Positions 50,524-59,834 of a stretch of DNA of 64,000 nucleotides are shown here, in pieces. Within the stretch, counting starts at the first letter, position 1; the number at the start of each line of letters is the position of its first letter. This DNA comes from Chryseomicrobium aureum. Lineage in GTDB: Bacteria > Bacillota > Bacilli > Bacillales_A > Planococcaceae. A program made the position numbers and the translations under genes. The stretch spans positions 1 to 64,000 of the forward strand of contig NZ_JAFBFG010000013.1 in the NCBI RefSeq assembly GCF_016909155.1, read 5' to 3'. The notes beneath the pieces are model-generated. The model made no database searches. It had not been told where the DNA came from and saw only the letters and a program-made list of their open reading frames with translations.

Positions 50524-51291
50524 ATGAAAAAAGTAAAATTACCATCAGTAGATGAATATGTGCACCACTTATTTGTACATGGAAATGAAGGACAAAATTT
50601 TGCGCTCTTTAGCGGTTTGACGTTCCCTACAGTGCTTCATTACTTTGCAGATACAAACGTAATTGTGTTACTTGAACATGGCTACGAGGACGCTTCATTT
50701 GATATGCATACGCAGTTCGAATACATCGTGCAAGAAGAATTTAAAGATTTTGTGACATCCTTAAAAGATCAAAAATCGCGTCTTTGTTTATTGGATGTAG
50801 CCGATGAAAAACGATTGATTCAACTCTCTCCGCAGGAACAAGCGGAACTGCTATATGTCGCACACAAAAAAGAGACATTCCGGAGTCCGTTTTATCATAC
50901 GTTGAAAAATCGCTTTGTCTATCTTGGTGATGAAAGTGATAGGATTTCAAAAGTGTATTTCCGGGAATACGATGAGATGATGCGTCTCGTCGTTCATTTG
51001 TTCAATCAACTTGCAGCACAAAAGACTCGATCAAACATGTTCTTCAGAAGACGTGTTCAGCAAGTAGTACCTGAATTGATCCATGAACAATTTATACTCT
51101 TTGAAGATTTACTTGAAGATGGGGCCTTGCTGTCACTTGCAAGGTTAGATGATGGGAGCTTTCGACTTGAACTTCGAGAAATAGCAGACCCTTCGTTTCC
51201 AGATGAAATCATGCAAGATGTCGATACGTATTTAACACAACCAACCCTGGGCTTACTCCCATTTGTAGCCCGTTCGAAAATGGAGGACTAA
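50524..51291 (+). CDS. Conserved hypothetical protein preceding ddl
   Basis: A 255-residue protein with no signal or membrane segment. Recognisable stretches: FALFSGLTFPTVLHYFADTNVIVLLEHGYEDASF and RSNMFFRRRVQQVVPELIHEQFILFEDLLEDG. No known domain identified. It precedes ddl by 2 bases, so it is co-transcribed with ddl-murF; a link to the cell wall is inferred from position only. Start with GGAGGGACG. Confidence 0.75.
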   Translation: MKKVKLPSVDEYVHHLFVHGNEGQNFALFSGLTFPTVLHYFADTNVIVLLEHGYEDASFDMHTQFEYIVQEEFKDFVTSLKDQKSRLCLLDVADEKRLIQLSPQEQAELLYVAHKKETFRSPFYHTLKNRFVYLGDESDRISKVYFREYDEMMRLVVHLFNQLAAQKTRSNMFFRRRVQQVVPELIHEQFILFEDLLEDGALLSLARLDDGSFRLELREIADPSFPDEIMQDVDTYLTQPTLGLLPFVARSKMED

Positions 51292-51293
51292 TT

Positions 51294-52379
51294 ATGAAGA
51301 AAATTGGAATTGTGTATGGTGGAAAGTCCGCCGAACACGAAGTATCGTTGATGACCGCTAAAGCAGTAATCGCTGCACTAGATTTTTCAACGTATCAAGT
51401 TACACCGATTTACATCACACTAGATGGAGAATGGGTGTGCGGAGAAAAATTAACAGCACCTGTTGAGGAGGCAGAAGCGCTTCGTTTCACAGGCACTGAC
51501 CAGCCAAATTCAATCGCTCAGTTTGTAGAGCTTGCGTCAAATCCAGAGACACGTTTTGATCTGGTGTTCCCTGTTCTTCATGGACCTAATGGGGAAGATG
51601 GTACGATTCAAGGCTTGTTTGAGATGATGAACTTGCCATACGTAGGAAATGGCGTCCTTGCTTCGTCAGCAGGAATGGACAAAGTCGTGATGAAACAATT
51701 GTTCACACAAGCAGGTTTGAAACAAGTACCTTATGAATACTGCTTACATAGTTACTACAACGCCCACAAAGAAGAATTCTTAGATGCCTGCGAACAGAAC
51801 CTCACATACCCACTGTTTGTAAAGCCTGCCAACTTAGGTTCAAGTGTCGGAATTTCCAAAGCGAAAACACGTGAAGAACTAGAAGCTGCGATTCAGTTTG
51901 CGTTTGAATACGATCGTAAAATCGTCGTCGAACAGGGAATCACGGCGCGTGAAGTCGAGCTTTCGGTTCTAGGAAATGACGAGCCTAAAGTATCCATTGC
52001 TGGAGAAGTATTGCCGACAAAAGACTTTTATGATTATTCGGCAAAATACGTAGATGGTACGACAAACTATGCAATTCCTGCTGAAATCACAGAGCAAGAA
52101 CTAAGTGACCTGCAACAAGCGTCAATTGACGCATTTAAAATTCTGGATTGCTCTGGTCTAGTTCGTGCAGATTTCTTCTTAACGACAGATGGCGACGTGT
52201 ACATTAATGAAGTCAACACATTACCAGGATTCACTCCAATCAGCATGTATCCAAAACTATGGATTGCATCTGGAAAAACGTATGCGGAACTAGTTGAAGA
52301 ATTAATTCAACTTGGACTTGAGCGTTTTGAGGAAAAGAAACATCGTGCCTACACGCGAGACGAGGATGGTTCAAAATGA
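51294..52379 (+). CDS. ddl: D-alanine-D-alanine ligase
   Basis: A 361-residue ATP-grasp enzyme. Motifs: GIVYGGKSAEHEVSLMTAK at the N-terminus, FPVLHGPNGEDGTIQG, KPANLGSSVGISK and the C-terminal YINEVNTLPGFTPISMYPKLW. It makes the D-Ala-D-Ala end of the peptidoglycan precursor that MurF then attaches. Its stop overlaps the murF start (ATGA). Confidence 0.97.
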   Translation: MKKIGIVYGGKSAEHEVSLMTAKAVIAALDFSTYQVTPIYITLDGEWVCGEKLTAPVEEAEALRFTGTDQPNSIAQFVELASNPETRFDLVFPVLHGPNGEDGTIQGLFEMMNLPYVGNGVLASSAGMDKVVMKQLFTQAGLKQVPYEYCLHSYYNAHKEEFLDACEQNLTYPLFVKPANLGSSVGISKAKTREELEAAIQFAFEYDRKIVVEQGITAREVELSVLGNDEPKVSIAGEVLPTKDFYDYSAKYVDGTTNYAIPAEITEQELSDLQQASIDAFKILDCSGLVRADFFLTTDGDVYINEVNTLPGFTPISMYPKLWIASGKTYAELVEELIQLGLERFEEKKHRAYTRDEDGSK

Positions 52380-53740
52380 AAAAGACATTACGTGAACTAG
52401 CAACATGGTTAGGAGCTGACGCAAAAGAATTTGGAGACGTCATCGTGACGGGTGCTTCATTAAATACGCGTACACTACAGCCGGGAGAATTATTTATTCC
52501 CTTCCGCGGTGAACAGGTCAATGGCCATAAATTTGTTGAGCAAGCATTCGAGCAAGGCGCGAGTGCAGCACTTTGGTTAAAAGATGAGCCGAACCCACCT
52601 ACAGATCGCCCGCTTCTCTTTGTAGAAGATCCCGCGAAAGCTCTTCAAACGCTAGCAGCTGCCTATCGTCAAGAATTGAAGGCGACGTTTGTTGGTGTGA
52701 CCGGATCAAACGGGAAAACATCGACGAAAGATTTGCTTGCTGGACTTTGTGAACCGTATTTCAAAACAATCAAAACACAAGGGAATTTCAACAATGAACT
52801 CGGGTTACCATTGACACTTCTTGCAATTGATGAAGATACGGAAGTTGCAGTTCTTGAGATGGGCATGAGTTCATTTGGAGAGATTGAATTTTTATCAAAC
52901 CTTGCCAAGCCTGCATTTACAGTGATTACGAACATTGGAGAAGCGCATTTACAAGATCTTGGCTCTCGTGAGGGCATTACAAAAGCAAAAATGGAAATCA
53001 TCTCAGGAATGTCACCTGAAGGGAAATTGTTCTTTGATGGAGATGAGCCACTTCTGCTCCAAGCCGTTGCTGAAAAAGCTGATTTGCACGCCATCCCGTA
53101 TGGCAAGGGAGAAAACTGCACACTGCGTCTCACATCAACTGCATTTTCGACAGAAGGAACACAGTTTACAACAGAAGGTGAAGTAGAGGGCGATTTCGTA
53201 CTTCGCGTACTTGGTGAACATCAAGCGAAAAATGCACTTGCTGCGATTTTGATCGGTCGCGAATTAGGATTGACGGTAGACCAGATCAAACAGGGTTTGA
53301 AAGACGTTATTTTAACGGATATGCGCATGCAAGTGATGGAGACGGATGGACCTACATTTATCAACGATGCATACAATGCAGCACCTACTTCCATGCAAGC
53401 CGCAATTCATTTCCTCCGTGACGCCGATTTTGGGAAGAAAAAATGGCTCGTACTTGGAGATATGTTAGAACTAGGAGAGGCCGAACTTGCTTACCATGCA
53501 CAACTTGCCGCTTCCATTAATAAGCAAGATTTCACTGGAGTCGCATTAATCGGACCACGTATGAAGGCTCTCTATGCAGAACTGCAAGGATCATTTGGGG
53601 AAGCCGTGTACTGGACAGATGAGATGGAAAGTTTACAACAACATTTGACAAAAAAATTAACATCGGACGATTTGGTTTTACTCAAAGGCTCAAGAGGTAT
53701 GAAAGTAGAAAGAGCCATGGAGACATGGAACCGAAAGTGA
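52376..53740 (+). CDS. murF: UDP-MurNAc-tripeptide--D-Ala-D-Ala ligase
   Basis: A 454-residue Mur ligase. The ATP loop GVTGSNGKTSTKDLLAGL stands near residue 110, the metal/substrate segment includes FNNELGLPLTLL, and the later motif FINDAYNAAPTSMQAAI is typical of MurF. It joins the dipeptide from Ddl to the precursor. It overlaps ddl by 4 bases and is followed after 10 bases by a hydrolase gene. Confidence 0.97.
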   Translation: MKKTLRELATWLGADAKEFGDVIVTGASLNTRTLQPGELFIPFRGEQVNGHKFVEQAFEQGASAALWLKDEPNPPTDRPLLFVEDPAKALQTLAAAYRQELKATFVGVTGSNGKTSTKDLLAGLCEPYFKTIKTQGNFNNELGLPLTLLAIDEDTEVAVLEMGMSSFGEIEFLSNLAKPAFTVITNIGEAHLQDLGSREGITKAKMEIISGMSPEGKLFFDGDEPLLLQAVAEKADLHAIPYGKGENCTLRLTSTAFSTEGTQFTTEGEVEGDFVLRVLGEHQAKNALAAILIGRELGLTVDQIKQGLKDVILTDMRMQVMETDGPTFINDAYNAAPTSMQAAIHFLRDADFGKKKWLVLGDMLELGEAELAYHAQLAASINKQDFTGVALIGPRMKALYAELQGSFGEAVYWTDEMESLQQHLTKKLTSDDLVLLKGSRGMKVERAMETWNRK

Positions 53741-53750
53741 GTGAAGTCTG

Positions 53751-54479
53751 ATGAAGACCGGTGTGTTATTTATCCATGGCTATACAGGTGCACCTTATGA
53801 AGTTGAGCCGTTTGTGGAGTATGTTGCGAAACATACAGACTGGACATTGTCTGTCGTCACGCTTCCAGGACACGGGGAAGAACTCGAATTGACTGAAATG
53901 CTAGCAGAAGATTGGACGATGGAAGCTGAAATCGCCATTCGAAAGTTGTTGCCACAAGTAGACAGACTGTATGTCGTCGGATTTTCGATGGGCGGGCTGA
54001 TTGCGATGTATCTGTCTCTTCGTTATCCTGTCGAACGCCTCGTACTATTGAGTGCAGCAGCCAAATATATAGCACCTGGACAGATGCTTCAAGATATTCG
54101 TGAAGTAGCTGTTGATTTGTTGAAAAAACAAGCGGATCAAAATCCTGTCTACATGCGCTACCGTCAAAAAGCAGGAAAGACCCCGATTCGATCTGCTTAT
54201 CAGTTTACGCGTGTACTAAAACTTGTTGAACCGTACTATAGTAAGATTACGATTCCGGTATGTATCGTCCAAGGGAAGAAAGACGGGATTGTGCCTTTTC
54301 AAGCAGCAGAGTATCTCTATGATCAGCTAGGGTCTGAAGAAAAGGAACTTATTTTCTCAGACTGTGGAAAACATCATATTTGTTACAGTGATGATTGTGA
54401 TGACTGGTTTGAAAAAGCTCTTTCTTTTTTGAACAAGCCGATTCCTATCCCTCAAGACATGCAAACGCATACAACTTGA
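53751..54479 (+). CDS. Alpha/beta hydrolase (Est30-like carboxylesterase)
   Basis: A 242-residue hydrolase. The triad is visible: Ser in VGFSMGGLIAM, Asp in GKKDGIVPF and His in CGKHHICYSD. LFIHGYTGAP is the oxyanion region. Family relatives are Geobacillus Est30/YvaK-type esterases acting on short esters. It starts 10 bases after murF, so it is on the same transcript; a wall role is not shown. Confidence 0.85.
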   Translation: MKTGVLFIHGYTGAPYEVEPFVEYVAKHTDWTLSVVTLPGHGEELELTEMLAEDWTMEAEIAIRKLLPQVDRLYVVGFSMGGLIAMYLSLRYPVERLVLLSAAAKYIAPGQMLQDIREVAVDLLKKQADQNPVYMRYRQKAGKTPIRSAYQFTRVLKLVEPYYSKITIPVCIVQGKKDGIVPFQAAEYLYDQLGSEEKELIFSDCGKHHICYSDDCDDWFEKALSFLNKPIPIPQDMQTHTT

Positions 54480-54529
54480 ACAATTTGTGAATAGAATTAG
54501 AAGTAGTTGGAACACTAAGTGCACATGCG

Positions 54530-54827
54530 TTGCTTTTTAAGGTGACGCATGATACACTGTTTTGAGCAATGGATACATTTTGTGTAAAGACTCTTCTGTT
54601 AGTTTGCGAAGAGCGCTTTTTTTTTGAACTTAACGGCTGTGCTAGACGTACTTAAACGCTCACCAGCCGCTCGGCAATCACCGGGCTTTCCTATTATTAA
54701 TTACCTCTCGTGAAACCCACAGAGATTTTCGTAACGGAGACGTTCCTCTTTATTTGGCTCGAAATTTGCCGCCAGTCATCTGAAAATGTAACCATTTGTC
54801 AAAACAGAAACAAAGGAGATTAGTATT
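54530..54827 (+). promoter_or_regulatory. Promoter and long 5' leader of cshA with possible attenuator
   Basis: TTGCTT (54530-54535), a 17-base spacer and the extended -10 TGATACACT give a start near 54565, hence a leader of about 260 bases. A hairpin CTCTTC (54591-54596) / GAAGAG (54608-54613) followed by CGC and nine T (54617-54625) looks like an early terminator. The region from 54626 to 54810 has no coding frame but may fold. Long leaders are common in cold-shock or autoregulated DEAD-box helicase genes. Confidence 0.5.
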
Positions 54828-56354
54828 TTGACAAATTTTTCAGAATTAAACATCAGTGCTTCAACATTAAAATCTATTAAACGTATGGGTTTTGAAGAAG
54901 CAACCCCAATCCAAGAAGGTACAATCACACATGCAATGGAAGGGCGCGACGTATTAGGTCAAGCTCAAACAGGTACTGGTAAAACAGCTGCTTTCGGTAT
55001 TCCATTAATTGAAAAGATTGACCCAAAAAACCCGAACATCCAAGGATTGATCATTGCACCAACGCGTGAGCTTGCAATCCAAGTATCAGAAGAACTTTAC
55101 AAGCTTGGTTATGACAAGCGTGTAAAACTTTTATCTGTATACGGTGGACAAGATATCTCTCGTCAGATTCGTGCGCTTAAAAACAATCCACAAATCATCG
55201 TTGGTACTCCAGGACGTATCTTGGATCACATCAACCGTCGTACATTGAAACTTGAAAACGTCAATACATTAGTTCTTGACGAAGCAGATGAAATGTTAAA
55301 CATGGGCTTCATCGAAGATATCAACACGATTCTTTCGAATGTTCCAGACACGCGTCAAACACTTTTATTCTCAGCTACTATGCCTGGACCGATCCGCAAA
55401 ATTGCGAACACGTTCATGAAAGAGCCTGTAGAAGTGAAGATCAAATCAAAAGAAATGACAGTGGAAAACATTGAGCAATTCTTCGTGAAAGCAGCAGAAC
55501 GCGAGAAGTTCGATGTGTTATCACGTATCATCAATGTTCACCAACCGGAACTTGCGATCATCTTCGGTCGTACAAAGCGCCGGGTTGACGAACTATCTCA
55601 CGCTCTTAGCATCCGTGGGTATATGGCAGAAGGAATCCATGGTGACCTTAGCCAAGCAAAACGTATGTCAGTATTGAAGCAATTTAAAGAAAATAAAATT
55701 GACATCCTAGTAGCGACTGACGTTGCTGCACGTGGATTAGATATCTCAGGCGTTACACACGTTTACAACTTTGATATTCCACAAGATCCTGAAAGCTATG
55801 TTCACCGTATCGGTCGTACAGGCCGTGCAGGTAAGAGTGGAATGGCGATTACATTTGTAACACCACGTGAAATGGGTTACCTTCGTATTGTTGAAGAAAC
55901 AACGAAGAAGCGTATGACACCATTACGTCCACCAAGTGAGGACGAAGCATTACTAGGTCAACAACGCGTGGCAATGGAAACATTGACAGAGCTAGTTGAA
56001 AAGAATGACTTAGGTGATTACCGCGCTCTAGCAACTGAGCTTCTTGAAAACTTAGATGCAGTTGATTTGGTAGCAGCAGCTATTAAATCAATGACAAAAG
56101 AACCAAGTGATCAGCCTGTGACAATCTCTGAAGAGCGTCCACTTCCAATGCGTGGAGAACGTTCTGGTGGAGGTCGCGGAGGATACCGTGGTGGAAACCG
56201 TTCAGGCGGAGGCCGTGGTGGTCGCTCAGGCGGTTCAGGTGGTCGGAGTGGAGACCGTGGCGGCGCTCGTCGTTCATCGGGTCCACGTGATGGTTCGACT
56301 CGTCGTTCTGCACGTCCAGCATCATCTGCACGTCCAGCACGTCGTAACGACTAA
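54828..56354 (+). CDS. cshA: DEAD-box ATP-dependent RNA helicase CshA
   Basis: A 508-residue helicase of the degradosome/cold-shock group. Motifs in order: GFEEATPIQ (Q motif), [14 protein letters not shown] (I), [25 protein letters not shown] (II), SATMPGPI (III), and [15 protein letters not shown] (VI). The C-terminal tail (from ~residue 430) is rich in Arg, Gly and Ser ([18 protein letters not shown]) and binds RNA. The start is TTG with AAAGGAG 9 bases upstream. It matches B. subtilis YdbR/CshA. Confidence 0.96.
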   Translation: MTNFSELNISASTLKSIKRMGFEEATPIQEGTITHAMEGRDVLGQAQTGTGKTAAFGIPLIEKIDPKNPNIQGLIIAPTRELAIQVSEELYKLGYDKRVKLLSVYGGQDISRQIRALKNNPQIIVGTPGRILDHINRRTLKLENVNTLVLDEADEMLNMGFIEDINTILSNVPDTRQTLLFSATMPGPIRKIANTFMKEPVEVKIKSKEMTVENIEQFFVKAAEREKFDVLSRIINVHQPELAIIFGRTKRRVDELSHALSIRGYMAEGIHGDLSQAKRMSVLKQFKENKIDILVATDVAARGLDISGVTHVYNFDIPQDPESYVHRIGRTGRAGKSGMAITFVTPREMGYLRIVEETTKKRMTPLRPPSEDEALLGQQRVAMETLTELVEKNDLGDYRALATELLENLDAVDLVAAAIKSMTKEPSDQPVTISEERPLPMRGERSGGGRGGYRGGNRSGGGRGGRSGGSGGRSGDRGGARRSSGPRDGSTRRSARPASSARPARRND

Positions 56355-56364
56355 TTCAATTTCA

Positions 56365-56399
56365 AGCTTCTCTTCCTTTTGGAAGGGGAGCTTTTTTTG
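56365..56399 (+). terminator. Terminator of cshA
   Basis: Arms AAGCTTCTCTTCC (56365-56377) and GGAAGGGGAGCTT (56382-56394) with two wobble pairs, then a T run. Confidence 0.85.
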
Positions 56400-56446
56400 A
56401 AACTTCATAGCATATAATACGTATAGGAGAGTAAGGAGGGATTATC

Positions 56447-56920
56447 ATGCAAACGGGAAATCATTTATCACGCAAAGGGCTCACGGTCTGGCGCATTTAT
56501 GGTCTTATTCAATCATTAATTCTTGTGCTGATTGCAGGTGGAATCAGTGCGTTTGATTTTTTCTTTTTTGGGCTCGGTTGGCTCTACATAGTGACCATCA
56601 GTTTATTAGTGATTTTAATCGTACTGATTATTGGGGTACTGCCAAGTTTACGATGGAAGCGCTGGCGTTATGAGGTACGAGAACATGAAATCGAATTGCA
56701 ACATGGGCTTTTTATAGTGAAACGAACATTAATTCCGATGGTTCGCGTACAACATGTCGATACTGAACAAGGCCCGATTTTGCGCAGTTACAATTTAGCC
56801 TCTATACATATTTCGACGGCTGCCACTTCGCATACGATTCCATTTTTAGACGAAATAGAAGCCGAATCGATGCGCAGAAGAATTTCGGAGCTTGCAAGGG
56901 TGGCGGAAGATGATGTCTGA
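56447..56920 (+). CDS. ydbS: PH-domain membrane protein YdbS
   Basis: A 157-residue bacterial PH-domain (DUF304) membrane protein. Two hydrophobic segments (LIQSLILVLIAGGISAFDFFFF and YIVTISLLVILIVLIIGVLPSL) precede a PH-like domain (RYEVREHEIELQHGLFIVKRTLIPMVRVQHVDTEQGPILR). In B. subtilis YdbS/YdbT give resistance to amyloliquecin-type bacteriocins; function here is inferred. It overlaps the next gene. Confidence 0.88.
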   Translation: MQTGNHLSRKGLTVWRIYGLIQSLILVLIAGGISAFDFFFFGLGWLYIVTISLLVILIVLIIGVLPSLRWKRWRYEVREHEIELQHGLFIVKRTLIPMVRVQHVDTEQGPILRSYNLASIHISTAATSHTIPFLDEIEAESMRRRISELARVAEDDV

Positions 56921-58427
56921 GACACGTTATAAACTACATCCGGTGGCTGCAGTCATCACATTTGTAAAAGGGTTGAAAGATCTTATTTTTCCACTAGTGA
57001 TTTTTTTGATTTTAGGCAATACAGGGGGAGAAGATGGTGGCCTTTTTCGGTTCATACCCTATGTTCTAGGTGGACTTGCCTTACTTCTCTACCTTATATC
57101 GGGAATCATCAAATGGTGGAAGTATGAGTATTGGTTTGAAGATGGTGAACTCCGCATCGAATACGGCTTGATTGTCAAAAAGAAACGGTATATTCCGTTT
57201 GAAAGAATCCAAAGCCTGGATTACACAGAATCCATTTTTCACCGACCGTTCAAGCTTGTGAAAGTGAAAGTAGAGACAGCTGGTGGGGGTGTAAGTGGAG
57301 AAGCGGAAGCCGAGTTAACAGCGATAACACTCGCTGCAGCCGATCAAATCAAACAAGAAATGATTGCCGCAAAGAAAAAGCGTGTAAAAGTAGTAGATGA
57401 AGTGGAAGGAGATAGTTTGGAAGAGGGAGTTGACGCAATTCAGCCAATTGAATTAGAGTCAGAAACTGAATCTCAAACGTCCACGACTCGACTGCTGCAC
57501 AAAATGAAATCCAAAGACTTACTACTACTCGCCGCAACATCTGGTGGGATCGGAATCATTTTCTCTGGGGCCGCTGTTGTGCTCTCTCAGTTTTCAGAAT
57601 TTATTCCCTACGAAGAGATCTATAATGAAGCATTGGAGCTGTTCCGTTTTGGAGCAATGTTTGTAGCGTTACTTGTTTTTGCTGTGGTGTTGATAAGTTT
57701 CCTGGTCAGTGTAGTTTTAACCTACTTACAAAACTATGGCTACACAGTCACGCTCGACGATAAAGAGTTGATTATTCAGCGCGGGTTATTAGAGAAAAAA
57801 CGAACGACCATTCCGATGCACCGTATCCAAGGGATCCAACTTGTTGAAAATCCATTTAGGCAGTTATTCGGCTATGCGACCATCGTGCTGGATAGCGCAG
57901 GGGGAAGTGTGTTAGAAAAAAGTGAAACGGTCAAACTCGTTCCGTTAATGAAACGAACGGAGGCTGTTACCTTACTGACAGACTTATTCCCAGAATGGGA
58001 CTGGGATCCAGAGTTTACCCGTGCACCAAAACGCACACGTAAGTTTTACTACCGAATCAATTTACTACTCATCGCGATAATAGGGGCTGTGTTAGGTTAT
58101 TTCTTCTACCCATATGGACTCCTATTCTTCTTACTGATTCCTGTGAGTGTGGCATTTGATATTTGGAACCATAAGGCAAGTGGTATAGCTATACGAGATA
58201 CTTATTTAGCGATGCAGTACCGCTTTTTCTCTCGTAAGACCGTGTGGCTTGCAAAGAAACGAATTCAAGCAGTGACGCTTTCCCAGTCTTACTTTGAGAA
58301 GCGGGCGGATGCAGCTTCTATACATGCTACTATCAAGTCAGGCGCGCTCGGTAGCCAGCACAGTTTAAAAGCGATGGAACGAGACGATATGCAACGCGTT
58401 ATGAACTGGTATTTACCAAACACATAA
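56910..58427 (+). CDS. ydbT: PH-domain membrane protein YdbT
   Basis: A 505-residue protein with three PH-like (DUF304) domains and several pairs of membrane segments, e.g. ELRIEYGLIVKKKRYIPFERIQSLDY, and ELIIQRGLLEKKRTTIPMHRIQGIQLVENPFR, and TYLAMQYRFFSRKTVWLAKKRIQAVTLSQSYF. The start ATG (56910, or the adjacent 56913) lies within the ydbS stop region, so the two are translationally coupled and probably form a complex, as in YdbS-YdbT. Confidence 0.88.
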   Translation: MMSETRYKLHPVAAVITFVKGLKDLIFPLVIFLILGNTGGEDGGLFRFIPYVLGGLALLLYLISGIIKWWKYEYWFEDGELRIEYGLIVKKKRYIPFERIQSLDYTESIFHRPFKLVKVKVETAGGGVSGEAEAELTAITLAAADQIKQEMIAAKKKRVKVVDEVEGDSLEEGVDAIQPIELESETESQTSTTRLLHKMKSKDLLLLAATSGGIGIIFSGAAVVLSQFSEFIPYEEIYNEALELFRFGAMFVALLVFAVVLISFLVSVVLTYLQNYGYTVTLDDKELIIQRGLLEKKRTTIPMHRIQGIQLVENPFRQLFGYATIVLDSAGGSVLEKSETVKLVPLMKRTEAVTLLTDLFPEWDWDPEFTRAPKRTRKFYYRINLLLIAIIGAVLGYFFYPYGLLFFLLIPVSVAFDIWNHKASGIAIRDTYLAMQYRFFSRKTVWLAKKRIQAVTLSQSYFEKRADAASIHATIKSGALGSQHSLKAMERDDMQRVMNWYLPNT

Positions 58428-58429
58428 AC

Positions 58430-58474
58430 AAAACCGCGACCGGCTGCTAACGACGCAGTGCGGTACGCGGTTTT
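58430..58474. terminator. Bidirectional terminator overlapping the end of the rhomboid gene
   Basis: The outer stem AAAACCGCG / CGCGGTTTT, extended by ACCG/CGGT, flanks a loop that holds the rhomboid stop codon. T run on the right; A-rich on the left. Confidence 0.85.
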
Positions 58475-59076
58475 GTTTTTTTCCATTTCGATAAGCGACT
58501 TGGGTGGAAATAGTAGAATCCAAGAATGAATCCTGTAATCAACCCACCAAAGTGAGCCGTGATGTTGATGTTCGGCATTATAAATGTCATGACGATTCCA
58601 ATCAAAATGATAGGAAGGATGATTTGTTTCAATTGAGGCAATGCATTGCGTGTGTAATAGACGAGTGCAGCAAAAGCGCCAAAAATTCCGTAGATGGCTC
58701 CACTTGCTCCGAGATGCATATAATTCGCATCTTCTAACACGTATGATGCAAGTGTACCTGCGATTCCGGATAAAAAGTAGATCGTCAAAAAGCGTGTGCG
58801 ACCTGCGATCCGTTCTAGTTCTGGTCCGAATAAAAACAGGGAGAACATGTTGAACAGTAGATGCATGATGCCGCCGTGTAGAAACATCGGGGTAATCAGT
58901 CTCCAATAGTCACCTGCGGCAATAGAGCCGTTGTGGCCGATTCCAATCCCATAAACATAAGGCCCGATGATTGGGAGATTTGCTATAATGTGAATAGCAA
59001 TTGTTACAACGAGAAGGGTAAAGACGACCGGATAATACGTTCGGTATTCTCGGAAATTTTCATGTCGTATAAACAT
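58447..59076 (-). CDS. ydcA: Rhomboid-family intramembrane serine protease
   Basis: A 209-residue six-segment membrane protease. The catalytic Ser is in HLGASGAIYGIFGAFAAL and the His in NITAHFGGLITGFILG. FLHGGIMHLLFNMFSLFLFG is the family's HxxxN region. Substrate unknown. The ATG at 59076 has GAGGTGA; a GTG at 59088 is in frame. Position and orientation (between ydbT and acpS, opposite strand) equal YdcA of B. subtilis. Confidence 0.9.
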   Translation of the reverse strand: MFIRHENFREYRTYYPVVFTLLVVTIAIHIIANLPIIGPYVYGIGIGHNGSIAAGDYWRLITPMFLHGGIMHLLFNMFSLFLFGPELERIAGRTRFLTIYFLSGIAGTLASYVLEDANYMHLGASGAIYGIFGAFAALVYYTRNALPQLKQIILPIILIGIVMTFIMPNINITAHFGGLITGFILGFYYFHPSRLSKWKKTKPRTALRR

Positions 59077-59135
59077 AGTGGATTTCACCTCATTCGATTT
59101 TAGTATACATGGTAGAGAGGAGCAATAGAAGCAGA

Positions 59136-59489
59136 ATGATTAGAGGGATTGGACTAGACATTATTGAACTGGACCGGATTGGCCGGTTGATTCAAAGGTC
59201 ACCAAAATTCTATAAACGCATCCTGACACCAAATGAGCAGGCATATTATGAAACAGCAATACCGAGTCGTCAAATTGAATTTTTAGCAGCCCGCTTTGCT
59301 GCCAAAGAGGCATTTGCGAAAGCACTCGGAACGGGAATAGGCGCCAGCTGTAGTTTTCAAGATATTGAAGTTGTGAAAAATGAACTCGGTGCACCTTCCA
59401 TCGTTTATAAAGAAAATCAATTCCAAGCATTTCTCTCCATTACACACACAAAAGAGTATGCGGCCGCGCAAGTGATTCTGCTGTCATAG
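59136..59489 (+). CDS. acpS: Holo-[acyl-carrier-protein] synthase
   Basis: A 117-residue phosphopantetheinyl transferase that activates ACP for fatty-acid synthesis. Motifs: MIRGIGLDIIELDRI (Mg-binding Asp8) and FLAARFAAKEAFAKALGTGIGA (Mg-binding Glu). The start at 59136 gives the family N-terminus. Gene order agrees with B. subtilis acpS-ydcC-alr. Confidence 0.95.
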   Translation: MIRGIGLDIIELDRIGRLIQRSPKFYKRILTPNEQAYYETAIPSRQIEFLAARFAAKEAFAKALGTGIGASCSFQDIEVVKNELGAPSIVYKENQFQAFLSITHTKEYAAAQVILLS

Positions 59490-59535
59490 GAGTCAGTCCT
59501 TCGCATAGAATGACCTAGAATGGTAGGAAGAAAGT

Positions 59536-59801
59536 ATGGACGCTCTGAAAAAATGGCAGTTGGTACTTCTGCTTCTTGTAGTCAGTCTATTGGTGGGGTG
59601 TAAAGAGGCGATTGAAGTCTGGCACACGCAACCGGATTATTACCGTGTATCAGTAACTGATCAAGACCCAGAAAAGAACCAATTGATTGTTCGGAACAAT
59701 GAAGGAGTGCGGGTGTCTCTTATTTCCTAGCCTCCACACAGTTGACTCCAGATGAAATGATTCAAGTCGCTGCTTCGATGTCGGCGCATTCACAAAAATA
59801 A
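59536..59801 (+). pseudogene. ydcC: Remnant of the YdcC-type lipoprotein gene
   Basis: Between acpS and alr, where B. subtilis has ydcC (about 340 residues), only 266 bases remain. Frame 1 gives a lipoprotein signal (VSLLVGC) joined directly to EVWHTQPDYYRVSVTDQDPE and LIVRNNEGV, a segment that in YdcC stands about 40 residues further in, and then a stop at 59730. A second frame continues with FLASTQLTPDEMIQVAASMS and stops at 59801; this is the YdcC-type C-terminus. So two internal deletions and one frame change seem to have occurred. The alternative, a real 64-residue lipoprotein, cannot be excluded. Confidence 0.65.
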
Positions 59802-59834
59802 CAACTTATCCTACGACAAAAGAAGGTAAACATC

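Noticed and set aside
55849-56400. Several frames over the Arg/Gly tail of cshA
   Set aside because: Produced by the repetitive GC-rich codons of the RGG tail; no independent signals.
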